From positions 22,586 through 38,290 of the forward strand of contig DCTS01000042.1 of the NCBI GenBank assembly GCA_002329645.1: a DNA stretch of 15,705 bases. The letters are read 5' to 3'. The notes under the pieces were generated by a model, which saw nothing but the letters and a program-made list of their open reading frames with translations, was not told where the DNA came from and searched no databases. Positions 1 to 7,057 of this stretch are shown one piece after another (the first letter of the stretch is position 1; the number at the start of each line of letters is the position of its first letter). A program made the translations under genes and the position numbers. Source of the stretch: Lachnoclostridium sp. UBA1434. GTDB lineage: Bacteria; Bacillota; Clostridia; Lachnospirales; Lachnospiraceae.

Positions 1-737
1 TTAACGCAGCCGCAGCCTTCCCTCTGGTTGTCATCCTTCCCGGCCTTTACCGGACAGCCTAAAATTCTTTCAATTAATTCATCATCTATGCACTTTCCCT
101 TTTGTATGTTGAACATGCTCAGATCCGTTTTTTCCGCGCATGCTGCCATGGCAAGTCCATAGCCTCCGGCTATATCGGACAGTCTGGCGCCCATTTCATA
201 AATATCCTCTTCATTTATGTCAAGCAGACCTAAATCCCTGGTGTTTCTTATGGTCTTGGCATACATGTCAATAAAGCTTATCACGCATTTTTCGGTTGAA
301 CGGTGTAATTTAACGCACATTTCCTCAAACCTGGCATAATGGTAGTCCTTGGTATATTTGCTGCTTAAAAGGATCGGATCATATCTGAATATGACCTTTT
401 CCCTGCCTATCATATCGGATAATTGAATAAACGTGCGCATTATCTCATTCTTATCCCGGATTCCGGGCTCAATATCCGTATCATACGGTGTTACGGTAAA
501 CTGAAAATAATATTTGAAGCCTTTTTCATCCAATATATGAAGCTTATCCAGCATGGGGGCGGCATTCTTCGTCCAGAAAACGAAGCAATCAACCGTATCG
601 GGATCCAGCAGGATTTTGCTTACCTGCTTGAAATTAAAAGGATTCATAACATACACAAATCCGCGATCTATTTTATCGAAAAACCAGTCGCTGTAAAAAG
701 CCGGTATGTCGGTTCTTCGGCTTGCGCTTATTATCAT
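1..737 (-). CDS. DUF1848 family protein, C-terminus beyond window
   Basis: My translation of the minus strand opens MIISASRRTDIPAFYSDWFF, the characteristic start of DUF1848 proteins, and stays open for 245 codons to the window edge. The visible end reads REGCGCV, the first cysteines of the C-terminal cluster that in this family resembles the radical-SAM iron-sulfur site. The rest of that cluster lies outside the window. Function is not established for the family. The ATG at 735-737 follows a G-rich stretch (GGGGGCGG) that can act as a ribosome binding site. The full family length is about 300 residues, so roughly 50 are missing here. The plus-strand open frame covering the same bases is its shadow. 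Confidence 0.85.
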   Translation of the reverse strand, partial: MIISASRRTDIPAFYSDWFFDKIDRGFVYVMNPFNFKQVSKILLDPDTVDCFVFWTKNAAPMLDKLHILDEKGFKYYFQFTVTPYDTDIEPGIRDKNEIMRTFIQLSDMIGREKVIFRYDPILLSSKYTKDYHYARFEEMCVKLHRSTEKCVISFIDMYAKTIRNTRDLGLLDINEEDIYEMGARLSDIAGGYGLAMAACAEKTDLSMFNIQKGKCIDDELIERILGCPVKAGKDDNQREGCGCV

Positions 738-917
738 ATGCCGCCCCCGTTTTTGTATTTTTCATATATGGCTTACAGCCTGATATTTATATTACTATAG
801 CATAAAGTAAATATATAATAAATGCACTAGAGCAACTATGGTGTAATTCAAAACAGAAAAACAAGCCGCATCAGTAATTCTTATCACCAATGTGGCTCTC
901 TTATATATCTCAACCAC

Positions 918-976
918 ATAGGCACAACACTTCAAGTGCGTGTACCTATGATTTATCAATCATAGATACATGCGCT
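918..976. repeat. Two overlapping, mutually exclusive hairpins
   Basis: In the 285-base gap between the DUF1848 start and the YcxB stop, 918-949 is an imperfect palindrome (ATAGG pairs with CCTAT, then ACA/TGT, then CAC/GTG). Positions 935-976 form a second stem of about 18 pairs with one internal mismatch (936-944 with 967-975 and 946-953 with 958-965, loop TATC). The two share 935-949 and cannot form together. There is no U-tract, so neither is a standard terminator. A further weaker pairing AGCCGCAT/ATGTGGCT lies near 865-895. Nothing else is recognisable in this gap. Confidence 0.5.
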
Positions 977-1025
977 AAAGATCGTCGTCCCCATCTGTTC
1001 CATTAAGCATAGCATACTGAGATCA

Positions 1026-1552
1026 TTATGCATTTGTCTTCGAACGAATAAACTCTATAAAGTTTAGTTTTTCCGCTTCTGATGCAAAAACATTTATGGG
1101 AATTATATAAGCAGAATTTGTAGTATCATAAATGAAAATGGCTTTATCTGTTACAGCAATTTTCTCAACTTGCGAATATTTCGTTTTGGTTTCATTGTCC
1201 GGTGCAATTTCATGTATCCATTCATCATCAAACTTTATTATTGTTTCGCTGCCATATGAAAGCTTGCCTTCCCTCTTCATCATTTTAATGCTTTTTTCCA
1301 AATTTTTAAGAAACTTCTTTTTACTATGAGCAATCGCTACTATACAATATATCGCATAACCTAGCGCTATCATTAAAAATACGCTAAAATTGCGCTCCAT
1401 AATATAAGCAAATAAAACGACAGCAGCAGATAATAATAGTATTTTTAACCTATAACGCAATAAAGTTTTTTTCCTCTGTAACTGTTCAAAAAAGTATATT
1501 GATTAAACAATAAAAATTCCTCATCACTTACATATACTTTGAACTCATACAT
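1026..1552 (-). CDS. YcxB-family membrane protein with apparent -1 frameshift
   Basis: The 3' frame (from 1460) encodes two membrane segments (about residues 5-40 of that frame), a basic linker and a C-terminal domain ending in IPINVFASEAEKLNFIEFI, typical of the YcxB-like domain. That frame opens only at a TTG with a poor signal. A different frame starts at ATG 1552, with GGGG nine bases upstream and a good promoter, and reads MYEFKVYVSDEEFLLFNQY, the usual N-terminus of this family. It runs into an A7 run at 1466-1472 and would end ten codons later at 1445-1447. Slipping back one base on A-AAA-AAA joins the two frames into a 175-residue protein, the normal family length. So this is a homopolymer indel (mutation or sequencing error), phase variation, or programmed slippage. 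Function of YcxB proteins is unknown. Confidence 0.75.
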
Positions 1553-1595
1553 AACATAATTCCCCTTGTTTAATATCCATAAATAACTTTACAGT

Positions 1596-1624
1596 ATTAT
1601 ACCAAATAAAACCATATTTTACAA
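1596..1624 (-). promoter_or_regulatory. SigA-type promoter for the YcxB gene
   Basis: On the minus strand TTGTAA (1624-1619) and TATAAT (1601-1596) are separated by exactly 17 bases. The -10 ends 44 bases upstream of the ATG at 1552, which supports 1552 as the true start. Confidence 0.7.
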
Positions 1625-1656
1625 TTATTTATATTGCTAATAAAAAATCCCGAGAA

Positions 1657-2255
1657 TTGAAAAGTTTAATTCTACTCTTATTCTATGCAGAGGAGATACC
1701 AGGCAACCAAAAACACCTTAAGCTTGATCATCGCTTGTTTATCGAAAAGTCCCTGAATGAAGGGCGAAGCTTTAAGGATATAGCTCGCCACCTGTGTAAA
1801 GACCCAACTACGATTTCAAAAGAAGTTAAATTACACCGGTCAAGTGACTGGTATCACAAGGGTACATTTCTTAATGCTCACAACTTTTGCATCCATCGGG
1901 TACTTTTGAATTCCTTTCCCTGTTCAAATTCATCCTTACGGATAGGGGTTCAGAGTTTGGTGACCCGAAATCACTTGAAACCGGCATCAATGATATCGAA
2001 CGCACAAGTATCTATTATTGTGGCCCCATAAGGAGTGGTCAAAAAGGCGGAGTAGAAAATGTACATACTATGCTGCGTATGATACTACCCAAGGGAACGA
2101 ATTTTGAGTTCCTTACCCAATGGGATGTGAACCTGATTGTCGACCACATCAATTCCACCCCCAGGGAATGCCTTGGCGGCAGGACACCCTATGAAGTGGC
2201 TTTACAGACTTTTGGTGTAACTTTTTCAAGTCAGCACTATGTGCCAGTCGATTAA
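1657..2255 (+). pseudogene. IS30-family transposase, internally deleted and frameshifted
   Basis: The 5' frame carries the N-terminal IS30 helix-turn-helix (FKDIARHLCKDPTTISKEVK) and continues to NFCIHR near 1899. Homology then resumes in another frame at about 1900 with FILTDRGSEFG, SGQKGGVENVH and NSTPRECLGGRTPYEV, the C-terminal part of the DDE integrase core, ending at 2255. The middle, including the zinc-binding cysteine region and the first catalytic aspartate, is missing. Together the two parts give about 190 of the roughly 340 residues usual for this subgroup. The second acidic residue (D in LTDRG) and the glutamate (GGVEN) remain. No convincing start codon is seen before the HTH. The product cannot be an active transposase. 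Confidence 0.85.
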
Positions 2256-2318
2256 TATCGCGCGATGCTTTGCCTGCAACCTGCGGTTGCGGAAATTCGA
2301 AGTATATCTGGTAGAATT
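1657..2318 (+). mobile_element. Decayed IS30-family insertion sequence
   Basis: The element is defined by the broken IS30-type transposase it carries. Possible end signals are an 8-bp inverted match, AATTCTAC at 1668-1675 and GTAGAATT at 2311-2318, but similarity does not extend further, so the true ends are uncertain. A small hairpin (GCAACC-TGC-GGTTGC, 2276-2290) follows the transposase. The element sits between the YcxB promoter and the XRE gene, and both neighbours appear to have kept their own start signals. Confidence 0.6.
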
Positions 2319-2370
2319 CAGCCGGGGATGATGCTAAAATAATGACATCCGGTTTGAAAGGGGTCGTCTC

Positions 2371-3057
2371 ATGAAATTAGGAGAAAAATTGTATCAGCTT
2401 AGAAAATCAAAAGGAATGTCACAAGAGCAATTGGCCGCACAGATAAAGGTATCTCGGCAGGCAATTTCCAAATGGGAATTATGCGAATCAATTCCTGATA
2501 CGGATAATATTATTCAATTAAGCAATTTATTCGGAGTATCGACCGATTATCTTTTAAAAGACGAGTTGAATAATATATCAGAAAATCCCTCAAACACAAC
2601 CGGTTATGGGGATCTAACGAAGCACAGCTATGTTAGGATTGTGCCCGGAATATTTATCGGAATTGAAATGGCTGCCTTGCTGCTGGCTTTTATGATTTTT
2701 ATTTTATGGAATCCTTATAAAAATAATGTTTATATGACATTGCATGAAAATGTAATAAAAGCCGGGGCTTGCTTTATGGTTCAGCTGGCGTCGGTTGTTC
2801 TGTTTGAATTATTGATTCACGGGAAATTATCAGAGGAAAAACGCGAATATGCTAAGGCGTATTTTTACATAGCCAGTATATGGCTGTTGATGCCGCTTCC
2901 TATGATTTATCTTGGTTTTATAATGTTTCCGATTATAAGAAGGCCTATTACTTACTGGAGTGATCTGTTATATTTGCTAATTCCGTATGTTTTAATTAGC
3001 GTATTGGTAACGTTGTGCTTAATAATAAAAAGGTCAAAGTTAAATAGAACCCTCTGA
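2371..3057 (+). CDS. XRE-family HTH regulator with four membrane segments
   Basis: Residues 3-62 form a Cro/CI-type helix-turn-helix (KLYQLRKSKGMSQEQLAAQI, then VSRQAISKWE), ending with the FGVSTDYLL signature. After a short polar linker come four hydrophobic segments at about 91-112, 131-149, 164-186 and 197-219. It is therefore a membrane-anchored DNA-binding protein, a layout common in Clostridia where such proteins often control nearby small transporter or stress genes. The ATG has AAAGGGG ten bases upstream. No target operon is adjacent: a decayed IS lies upstream and a terminator plus tRNA downstream. Ligand and regulon cannot be inferred. Confidence 0.88.
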   Translation: MKLGEKLYQLRKSKGMSQEQLAAQIKVSRQAISKWELCESIPDTDNIIQLSNLFGVSTDYLLKDELNNISENPSNTTGYGDLTKHSYVRIVPGIFIGIEMAALLLAFMIFILWNPYKNNVYMTLHENVIKAGACFMVQLASVVLFELLIHGKLSEEKREYAKAYFYIASIWLLMPLPMIYLGFIMFPIIRRPITYWSDLLYLLIPYVLISVLVTLCLIIKRSKLNRTL

Positions 3058-3063
3058 TTTAAT

Positions 3064-3103
3064 ATAGAGGACGCACCATTTTGGATGGCGCGTCCTCTAT
3101 TCC
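3064..3103. terminator. Bidirectional terminator between XRE gene and tRNA-Cys
   Basis: ATAGAGGACGC (3064-3074) pairs with GCGTCCTCTAT (3090-3100) and CCAT (3076-3079) with ATGG (3085-3088), with one A/C mismatch, making a 15-bp stem. It begins 7 bases after the XRE stop and lies just beyond the 3' end of the minus-strand tRNA. The U-tracts on both sides are short. Confidence 0.75.
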
Positions 3104-3106
3104 TTA

Positions 3107-3177
3107 AGGCGACAACCAGATTCGAACTGGTGATCAGGGTTTTGCAGACCCATGCCTTACCACTTGGCTATGTCGCC
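3107..3177 (-). tRNA. tRNA-Cys (anticodon GCA)
   Basis: The minus strand folds into a full cloverleaf. The acceptor GGCGACA pairs with TGTCGCC, the D-arm is GCCAAGTGGTAAGGC, the anticodon loop is CTGCAAA inside GGGT/ACCC, and the T-arm is ACCAG-TTCGAAT-CTGGT. The unpaired discriminator base is U, as expected for tRNA-Cys. CCA is not encoded. Confidence 0.95.
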
Positions 3178-3200
3178 GATTTATTTGCTGAAGCTATTTT

Positions 3201-3229
3201 ATTATAACAACCTTGAATATCCTCGTCAA
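3201..3229 (-). promoter_or_regulatory. Consensus promoter for tRNA-Cys
   Basis: On the minus strand TTGACG (3229-3224), a 17-base spacer and TATAAT (3206-3201) lie 23 bases upstream of the mature tRNA 5' end. Confidence 0.85.
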
Positions 3230-3297
3230 GTGGAAGCTTTAGTTTTTTACACTAGGCAGGTTGCATATTGTTAAATATTACTGACTGTATAATGGGA

Positions 3298-3334
3298 CAT
3301 CAGGATAGTCCCATAAAATGAGATTATCCTGATG
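3298..3334. repeat. Inverted repeat CATCAGGATA / TATCCTGATG
   Basis: A perfect 10-bp inverted repeat (3298-3307 and 3325-3334) encloses a 17-base loop. An alternative small stem, GGGAC with GTCCC, uses part of it. It lies 65 bases beyond the stop of the minus-strand small Cys/His gene and could be its 3' transcript hairpin, though no U-run follows on either strand. Confidence 0.45.
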
Positions 3335-3399
3335 CCTCTTCTTCTTATCATAATTAATTTCTTGTGTATTTACTTTATTTAATTGTTAAATAATACTGT

Positions 3400-3612
3400 T
3401 TATCCTTTATGACATAGTGGACAACATGTTGCACATCCATCAGCATCACTGTAAATTTGTTTTGCTTTCTCAACAGCCCCAAAACAATTAGCAAAATATC
3501 CAAGATATGTTTTATTTGCTATATTCAGATCCTTCGCATGTTCCTCAGTATGTACCTCATGGTGTAAACCAGGATTTTTGGTTTTGTCATTATTAACATA
3601 ATAAAAAGGCAT
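3400..3612 (-). CDS. Small Cys/His-rich conserved protein (70 aa)
   Basis: The start MPFYYVNN, the HHEVHTEEH segment, TYLGYFANC, the AVEKAKQIY stretch and the terminal GCATCCPLCH match a family of small uncharacterised bacterial proteins. These share a YYVN start, HEVH, YLG-F-C and a C-terminal double CxxC-like cluster. The cysteines and histidines suggest metal binding, but no function is known. In relatives I recall, a cysteine usually follows HEVH; here that segment reads HTEEHAKDL, with no cysteine. A very strong ribosome binding site (AAAGGAGGT) precedes the ATG. It lies alone between tRNA-Cys and the R-M genes. TTGACA-like boxes occur upstream on the minus strand near 3702-3707 and 3683-3688, but no clear -10 can be assigned. 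Confidence 0.75.
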   Translation of the reverse strand: MPFYYVNNDKTKNPGLHHEVHTEEHAKDLNIANKTYLGYFANCFGAVEKAKQIYSDADGCATCCPLCHKG

Positions 3613-3880
3613 TATTCTACCTCCTTTCCAAATTATATAATAATATGAAGTATATATAAAGCAATAAGTGAGTCTACATATATGTCAATAAAGTGTATAT
3701 TTGTCAATTGCTATATTCAATTACATTTCTTATTTGTTAATTACTTACATTGAGCTGATAAAGTATGTGTAAACAATAATGTTTTTTTATCTCAACAAAA
3801 TAATAATATAAACAGGACATCAAATGTACTTGTAATATGATAAAATAAATGCATAATAGAAGGTGAAGGAGGTAGTGGCT

Positions 3881-4744
3881 TTGCAGAATATGCAAAAGAA
3901 AAACCAATACATAAAGCCTTATTTAAAATGGGCAGGCGGTAAAAGACAAATATTAAAGGATATCACAAGCTATTTGCCTCAAGATATTCACCGTTATACT
4001 TATATTGAGCCATTTTTGGGCGGTGGTGCTGTTTTCTTTGAATTACAGCCAAAGCATGCCATAATAAACGATTATAACAGCCAGCTCATTTTAACATATA
4101 AAGTAATTAGGGATAATGTTGAAGAATTAATTAGGATATTGGAGATACATAAAGAATGCAATTCTGAAGATTATTACTATAAAATACGTGCCCTTGACAG
4201 AAACATAAATGATTTTAATTCTTTGTCCGATGCAGAAAAAGCGGCAAGGTTGATATACCTTAACAAAACCTGTTATAATGGCCTTTATCGCGTAAACTCC
4301 CAGGGATTATTCAATGTTCCATATGGTCGCTATAAAAATCCAGCAATATGCGAAGCGCAGGTACTTAGAGCCATAAGCAATTATCTTGCTAATAATGATA
4401 TAATCATAATGAATGATGACTTCACTGCCGCATTGGCTAATGCGGATTGCAATTCTTTCATATATTTTGATCCACCATATCATAGCCCTGATAACACTAA
4501 TTTTACGGGTTATCAGGCAGATGGGTTTGATGAAAGGGAACAGCTTCGCCTTCGCAACACCTTTGTTGAATTAACCGATCGGGGGATTAAATGTCTGTTA
4601 AGTAATTCAGATACTGAATTCATAAGAGAGATATATTCGGATGGTCGCTTTGATATAATTCATATTCTTGCCAGACGTGCGATAAATGCCGATGCTTCTG
4701 GGAGAGGCGCCGTTAATGAAGTACTTATTAAGAATTGGAGGTAA
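3881..4744 (+). CDS. Dam-family (D12 class) adenine-N6 DNA methyltransferase
   Basis: This should transfer methyl from S-adenosylmethionine to adenine in DNA and protect the host from the nuclease encoded next. Visible motifs are KWAGGK at residues 16-21 (motif X), EPFLGGGAVFF at 43-53 (motif I, SAM binding), LNKTCYNGLYRVN at 127-139 (a D12 hallmark) and catalytic FDPPY at 196-200 (motif IV). The 287-residue length is normal. I chose TTG 3881 because the ribosome binding site AAGGAGG (3866-3872) is 8 bases upstream; GTG 3863 has no site and GTG 3875 is too close. The nuclease gene starts 5 bases after the stop. Relatives such as M.DpnII and M.MboI methylate GATC, but the target here cannot be read from sequence. 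Confidence 0.95.
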   Translation: MQNMQKKNQYIKPYLKWAGGKRQILKDITSYLPQDIHRYTYIEPFLGGGAVFFELQPKHAIINDYNSQLILTYKVIRDNVEELIRILEIHKECNSEDYYYKIRALDRNINDFNSLSDAEKAARLIYLNKTCYNGLYRVNSQGLFNVPYGRYKNPAICEAQVLRAISNYLANNDIIIMNDDFTAALANADCNSFIYFDPPYHSPDNTNFTGYQADGFDEREQLRLRNTFVELTDRGIKCLLSNSDTEFIREIYSDGRFDIIHILARRAINADASGRGAVNEVLIKNWR

Positions 4745-4749
4745 ATTAA

Positions 4750-6027
4750 TTGTCTTCAAAACTTAACATTGAAAAGGCCTGGGAAATACTTTTTGAAAAA
4801 CATGACATAATTAGTCATGTAAAAAAGCATGGTTATTATAAAATTTCATCCGGCGAGATAAATAAGGTAAAGGAAGCCCGGTTAATGGCCAAATTTGATC
4901 AATCATCTCAACTGCCTTATATTTTTCGTAGCAACTGCCTTTCTATTCTTCCGATTTCCAGAGGGGACTATATTATAGGTTCCTTTAAAACTCATGCAGA
5001 AGTTATCTACTCCGATGTTAAGCCCATAGCCGTTGATATTCCAGATCTTCAGACAATAGATTATACTAATTTATACAGTGAAGCTTCCTCTCTTTTATTT
5101 GCATTTAACAGCGGTATTATCCAGGATTTAATGGGTAGTTCAAAAGTTAACTTTACAGTGAATGGCAGAATGTCCTCCGGTAGCTTTGATTTCTCGATAG
5201 GTGACATTATTGAACCTTCCAAGCCTTACCAAATTGCAGTTCAAAATGCCCAGATCGAAATAGATGCAGGATATGAGAGTCCCGAATGCTTTTGTATTTG
5301 CGAAGCAAAAAACATGGCTGTCCCTGAAATTTTAATCAGACAGCTTTATTACCCGTATCGCTTATGGCGTTCAAAAATATCCAAGACGATAATGCCTTTG
5401 TTTCTGGTTTATTCCAATGATGTTTTCCATGCATTTATTTATCATTTTGAAGATGATTTATATTATAATTCCCTTAAGCTTATACAACACAAGGCTTATA
5501 CCTTTGCCGGGAATGATCTAAAATTATCTGATATAATTGTTTTATGGAAAAGTATAAAAATGATACCCGAGCCCGATGTTACCTTCCCCCAGGCTGATTC
5601 TTTTGCTCGAATTATAGATTTGCTGTCGCTGTTATACAATGGGGAATTAACTCGTGATGAGGTTACAATATACTATGAATTTGATCCGAGACAAACTAAT
5701 TACTATATTGCAGCCTGTGAATACCTTGGATTAATAGAACGGGTATATAATGAGAATAAAGAACGTATCTATAAATTATCTTCGGAAGCCTATCATATAA
5801 TGAGTTTAAAGTATAAAGACAAACATCTTGCTTTAATTAAAAAAATTATTGAACGCCCGGTATTTTATCATGTTTTCGATTTAGTGATTAAAAATAGGAA
5901 GCTTCCGGATAAAAAAGAAATTTGCAAAATAATGAGCGAAGCAAATTTATCAATTAATTTGGTAACTATTGAACGTCGTTCTTCAACTGTCCGCGGATGG
6001 ATAGAGTGGATACTAAATTTGGTATAG
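4750..6027 (+). CDS. Type II restriction endonuclease, PD-(D/E)XK fold (DUF6997-like)
   Basis: A 425-residue protein starts at TTG 4750, with GGAGGT (4737-4742) inside the end of the methylase gene. This implies coupled expression. The segments KEARLMAKFDQSS and LSILPISRGDYIIGSF recall a family usually annotated as type II restriction enzymes and not related to the classical DpnII nuclease. The core QIEID (168-172) followed by EAK (185-187) fits the D-x(n)-E-x-K active site of PD-(D/E)XK nucleases. A possible winged-helix domain lies at about 285-350. The family name is from memory; the catalytic motif is seen. Its 3' end overlaps the convergent second methylase by 15 bp, with no terminator between. 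The target site is unknown. Confidence 0.8.
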   Translation: MSSKLNIEKAWEILFEKHDIISHVKKHGYYKISSGEINKVKEARLMAKFDQSSQLPYIFRSNCLSILPISRGDYIIGSFKTHAEVIYSDVKPIAVDIPDLQTIDYTNLYSEASSLLFAFNSGIIQDLMGSSKVNFTVNGRMSSGSFDFSIGDIIEPSKPYQIAVQNAQIEIDAGYESPECFCICEAKNMAVPEILIRQLYYPYRLWRSKISKTIMPLFLVYSNDVFHAFIYHFEDDLYYNSLKLIQHKAYTFAGNDLKLSDIIVLWKSIKMIPEPDVTFPQADSFARIIDLLSLLYNGELTRDEVTIYYEFDPRQTNYYIAACEYLGLIERVYNENKERIYKLSSEAYHIMSLKYKDKHLALIKKIIERPVFYHVFDLVIKNRKLPDKKEICKIMSEANLSINLVTIERRSSTVRGWIEWILNLV

Positions 6028-6768
6028 GGGTTTAATAAAAACAAAGATATACTCATGTGCTATAAGTAAAAAGTTTCTATTTACTCCTTCCCATTTTTGG
6101 GTGGATCTACAGTTATGTTGCTCTTTTATTATTATTTCATGCAAAATAAATCCGCTTTTGATAAATGTATTCATAATATCAAATCCAAGCGGAATAATAT
6201 TCCCCTTCTTTCTTATATCGCCCATCATTATTGCACAAAATTTGCCCCGCTTTAATATACGGAATGCTTCCGATGCAACCTTGCCCATTGCATTTACAAA
6301 TGCCATATAATCAAACAATGATAAGTCTTCTGATATGTCAGTGCTATAGTTAATTATGTTTGCGTAAGGCGGATGCGTGCATATAAAATCTACTGATTCC
6401 CTGCGCAAATCTAGTTTTCTGGCATCTCCCTGCCTAACTATGATTTTGGGATTAAAGCTTTCAGAGTTGAACTTAAGATTTTTAGATGCTAATGATAGCG
6501 CCGAAGGGTTTATATCGATTCCAATCGCATTCCTTCCAAGGAGCTTTGCTTCTATCAATGTTGTTCCGCTACCTACAAATTGGTCCAGGATCCAGTCATT
6601 TGGCTTACTGTATCTAAGTATTAGATTTCTGGGAACATACGGACTCCAATTGCCCCGGTATCTTCCGGAATGGGTTGCCCAGTTGCCGCGATTGGGGAAA
6701 GACCATACTGTAGTCTTCTCCATTTCAAAATCATTATGCTGAAAGATAAGCCTCTTCCCTCCTTTCAT
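6013..6768 (-). CDS. N6/N4-class DNA methyltransferase, second methylase of the R-M module
   Basis: A 251-residue SAM-dependent DNA methylase has WSFPNRGNWATHSGRYRGNW at 22-41, DQFVGSGTTLIEA at 62-74 (motif I), IGIDINPSA at 82-90 (motif II), and THPPY at 131-135 (motif IV). The motif order X-I-IV is that of the N6_N4_Mtase family with PF01555-type folds, clearly different from the Dam-like enzyme upstream. Catalytic motif IV has H where D, N or S is usual; I believe some close relatives share this. The ATG at 6768 lacks an upstream ribosome binding site: a GGAGGG lies inside codons 3-4, and a promoter sits only a few bases before the ATG. Met16 (6723) is the alternative start. It is convergent with the nuclease. 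Confidence 0.87.
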   Translation of the reverse strand: MKGGKRLIFQHNDFEMEKTTVWSFPNRGNWATHSGRYRGNWSPYVPRNLILRYSKPNDWILDQFVGSGTTLIEAKLLGRNAIGIDINPSALSLASKNLKFNSESFNPKIIVRQGDARKLDLRRESVDFICTHPPYANIINYSTDISEDLSLFDYMAFVNAMGKVASEAFRILKRGKFCAIMMGDIRKKGNIIPLGFDIMNTFIKSGFILHEIIIKEQHNCRSTQKWEGVNRNFLLIAHEYIFVFIKPLYQI

Positions 6769-6778
6769 ATTTACATTT

Positions 6779-6806
6779 ATTGTACTACTATAAGCATAAA
6801 AATCAA
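6779..6806 (-). promoter_or_regulatory. Promoter of the second methylase, predicting a leaderless mRNA
   Basis: On the minus strand TTGATT (6806-6801), a 16-base spacer and TACAAT (6784-6779). The -10 ends 10 bases before the ATG at 6768, so transcription should begin about 4 bases upstream of the start codon. Confidence 0.6.
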
Positions 6807-7057
6807 TAATGCATATTACATAAAATTACATAATAAATTACTGCCTTTTGCCAAAACTCAAATTGTAGTTACATCGGTACCTAGCTAAAGACTTGTTAAT
6901 TATATTTTTCAAGTGATTAATGAAATAGCTTAATATATATTCAAGAATCCTTATGCTATTTCCAAAGAGGTTAGGAAATACCGTACCTTTATTCCTAGAA
7001 TGAACTCCTAAACTTTACACTCAACTTATTTCATACTTGAAATTATCAAAAATTATT
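6807..7057. other. Gene-free spacer with short inverted repeats
   Basis: Two inverted repeats are visible: GAAATAGC (6922-6929) with GCTATTTC (6955-6962), and TAGGAA with TTCCTA around 6972-6997. Neither has a U-tract, so no clear terminator for the M56 sensor gene is seen. A 16-bp direct repeat copy lies at 7011-7026. No gene is recognised. Confidence 0.4.
7011..7026 (+). repeat. Direct repeat AACTTTACACTCAACT, left copy
   Basis: Identical over 16 bases to 9549-9564. This copy lies 31 bases beyond the stop of the M56 sensor gene. Confidence 0.7.

Noticed and set aside
423..800. Plus-strand open frame of 125 codons
   Set aside because: It is antisense to the DUF1848 gene, whose minus-strand frame has a clear family signature.
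2287..2317. TTGCGG ... TAGAAT as promoter of the XRE gene
   Set aside because: The spacer is 19 bases and both boxes are weak.
3107..6887. Genomic island inserted at tRNA-Cys covering the R-M genes
   Set aside because: No integrase and no second copy of the tRNA 3' end could be found in the window, so the idea is not supported.
6101..6888. Several plus-strand frames over the second methylase
   Set aside because: They are shadows of the minus-strand methylase, which carries all expected motifs in order.
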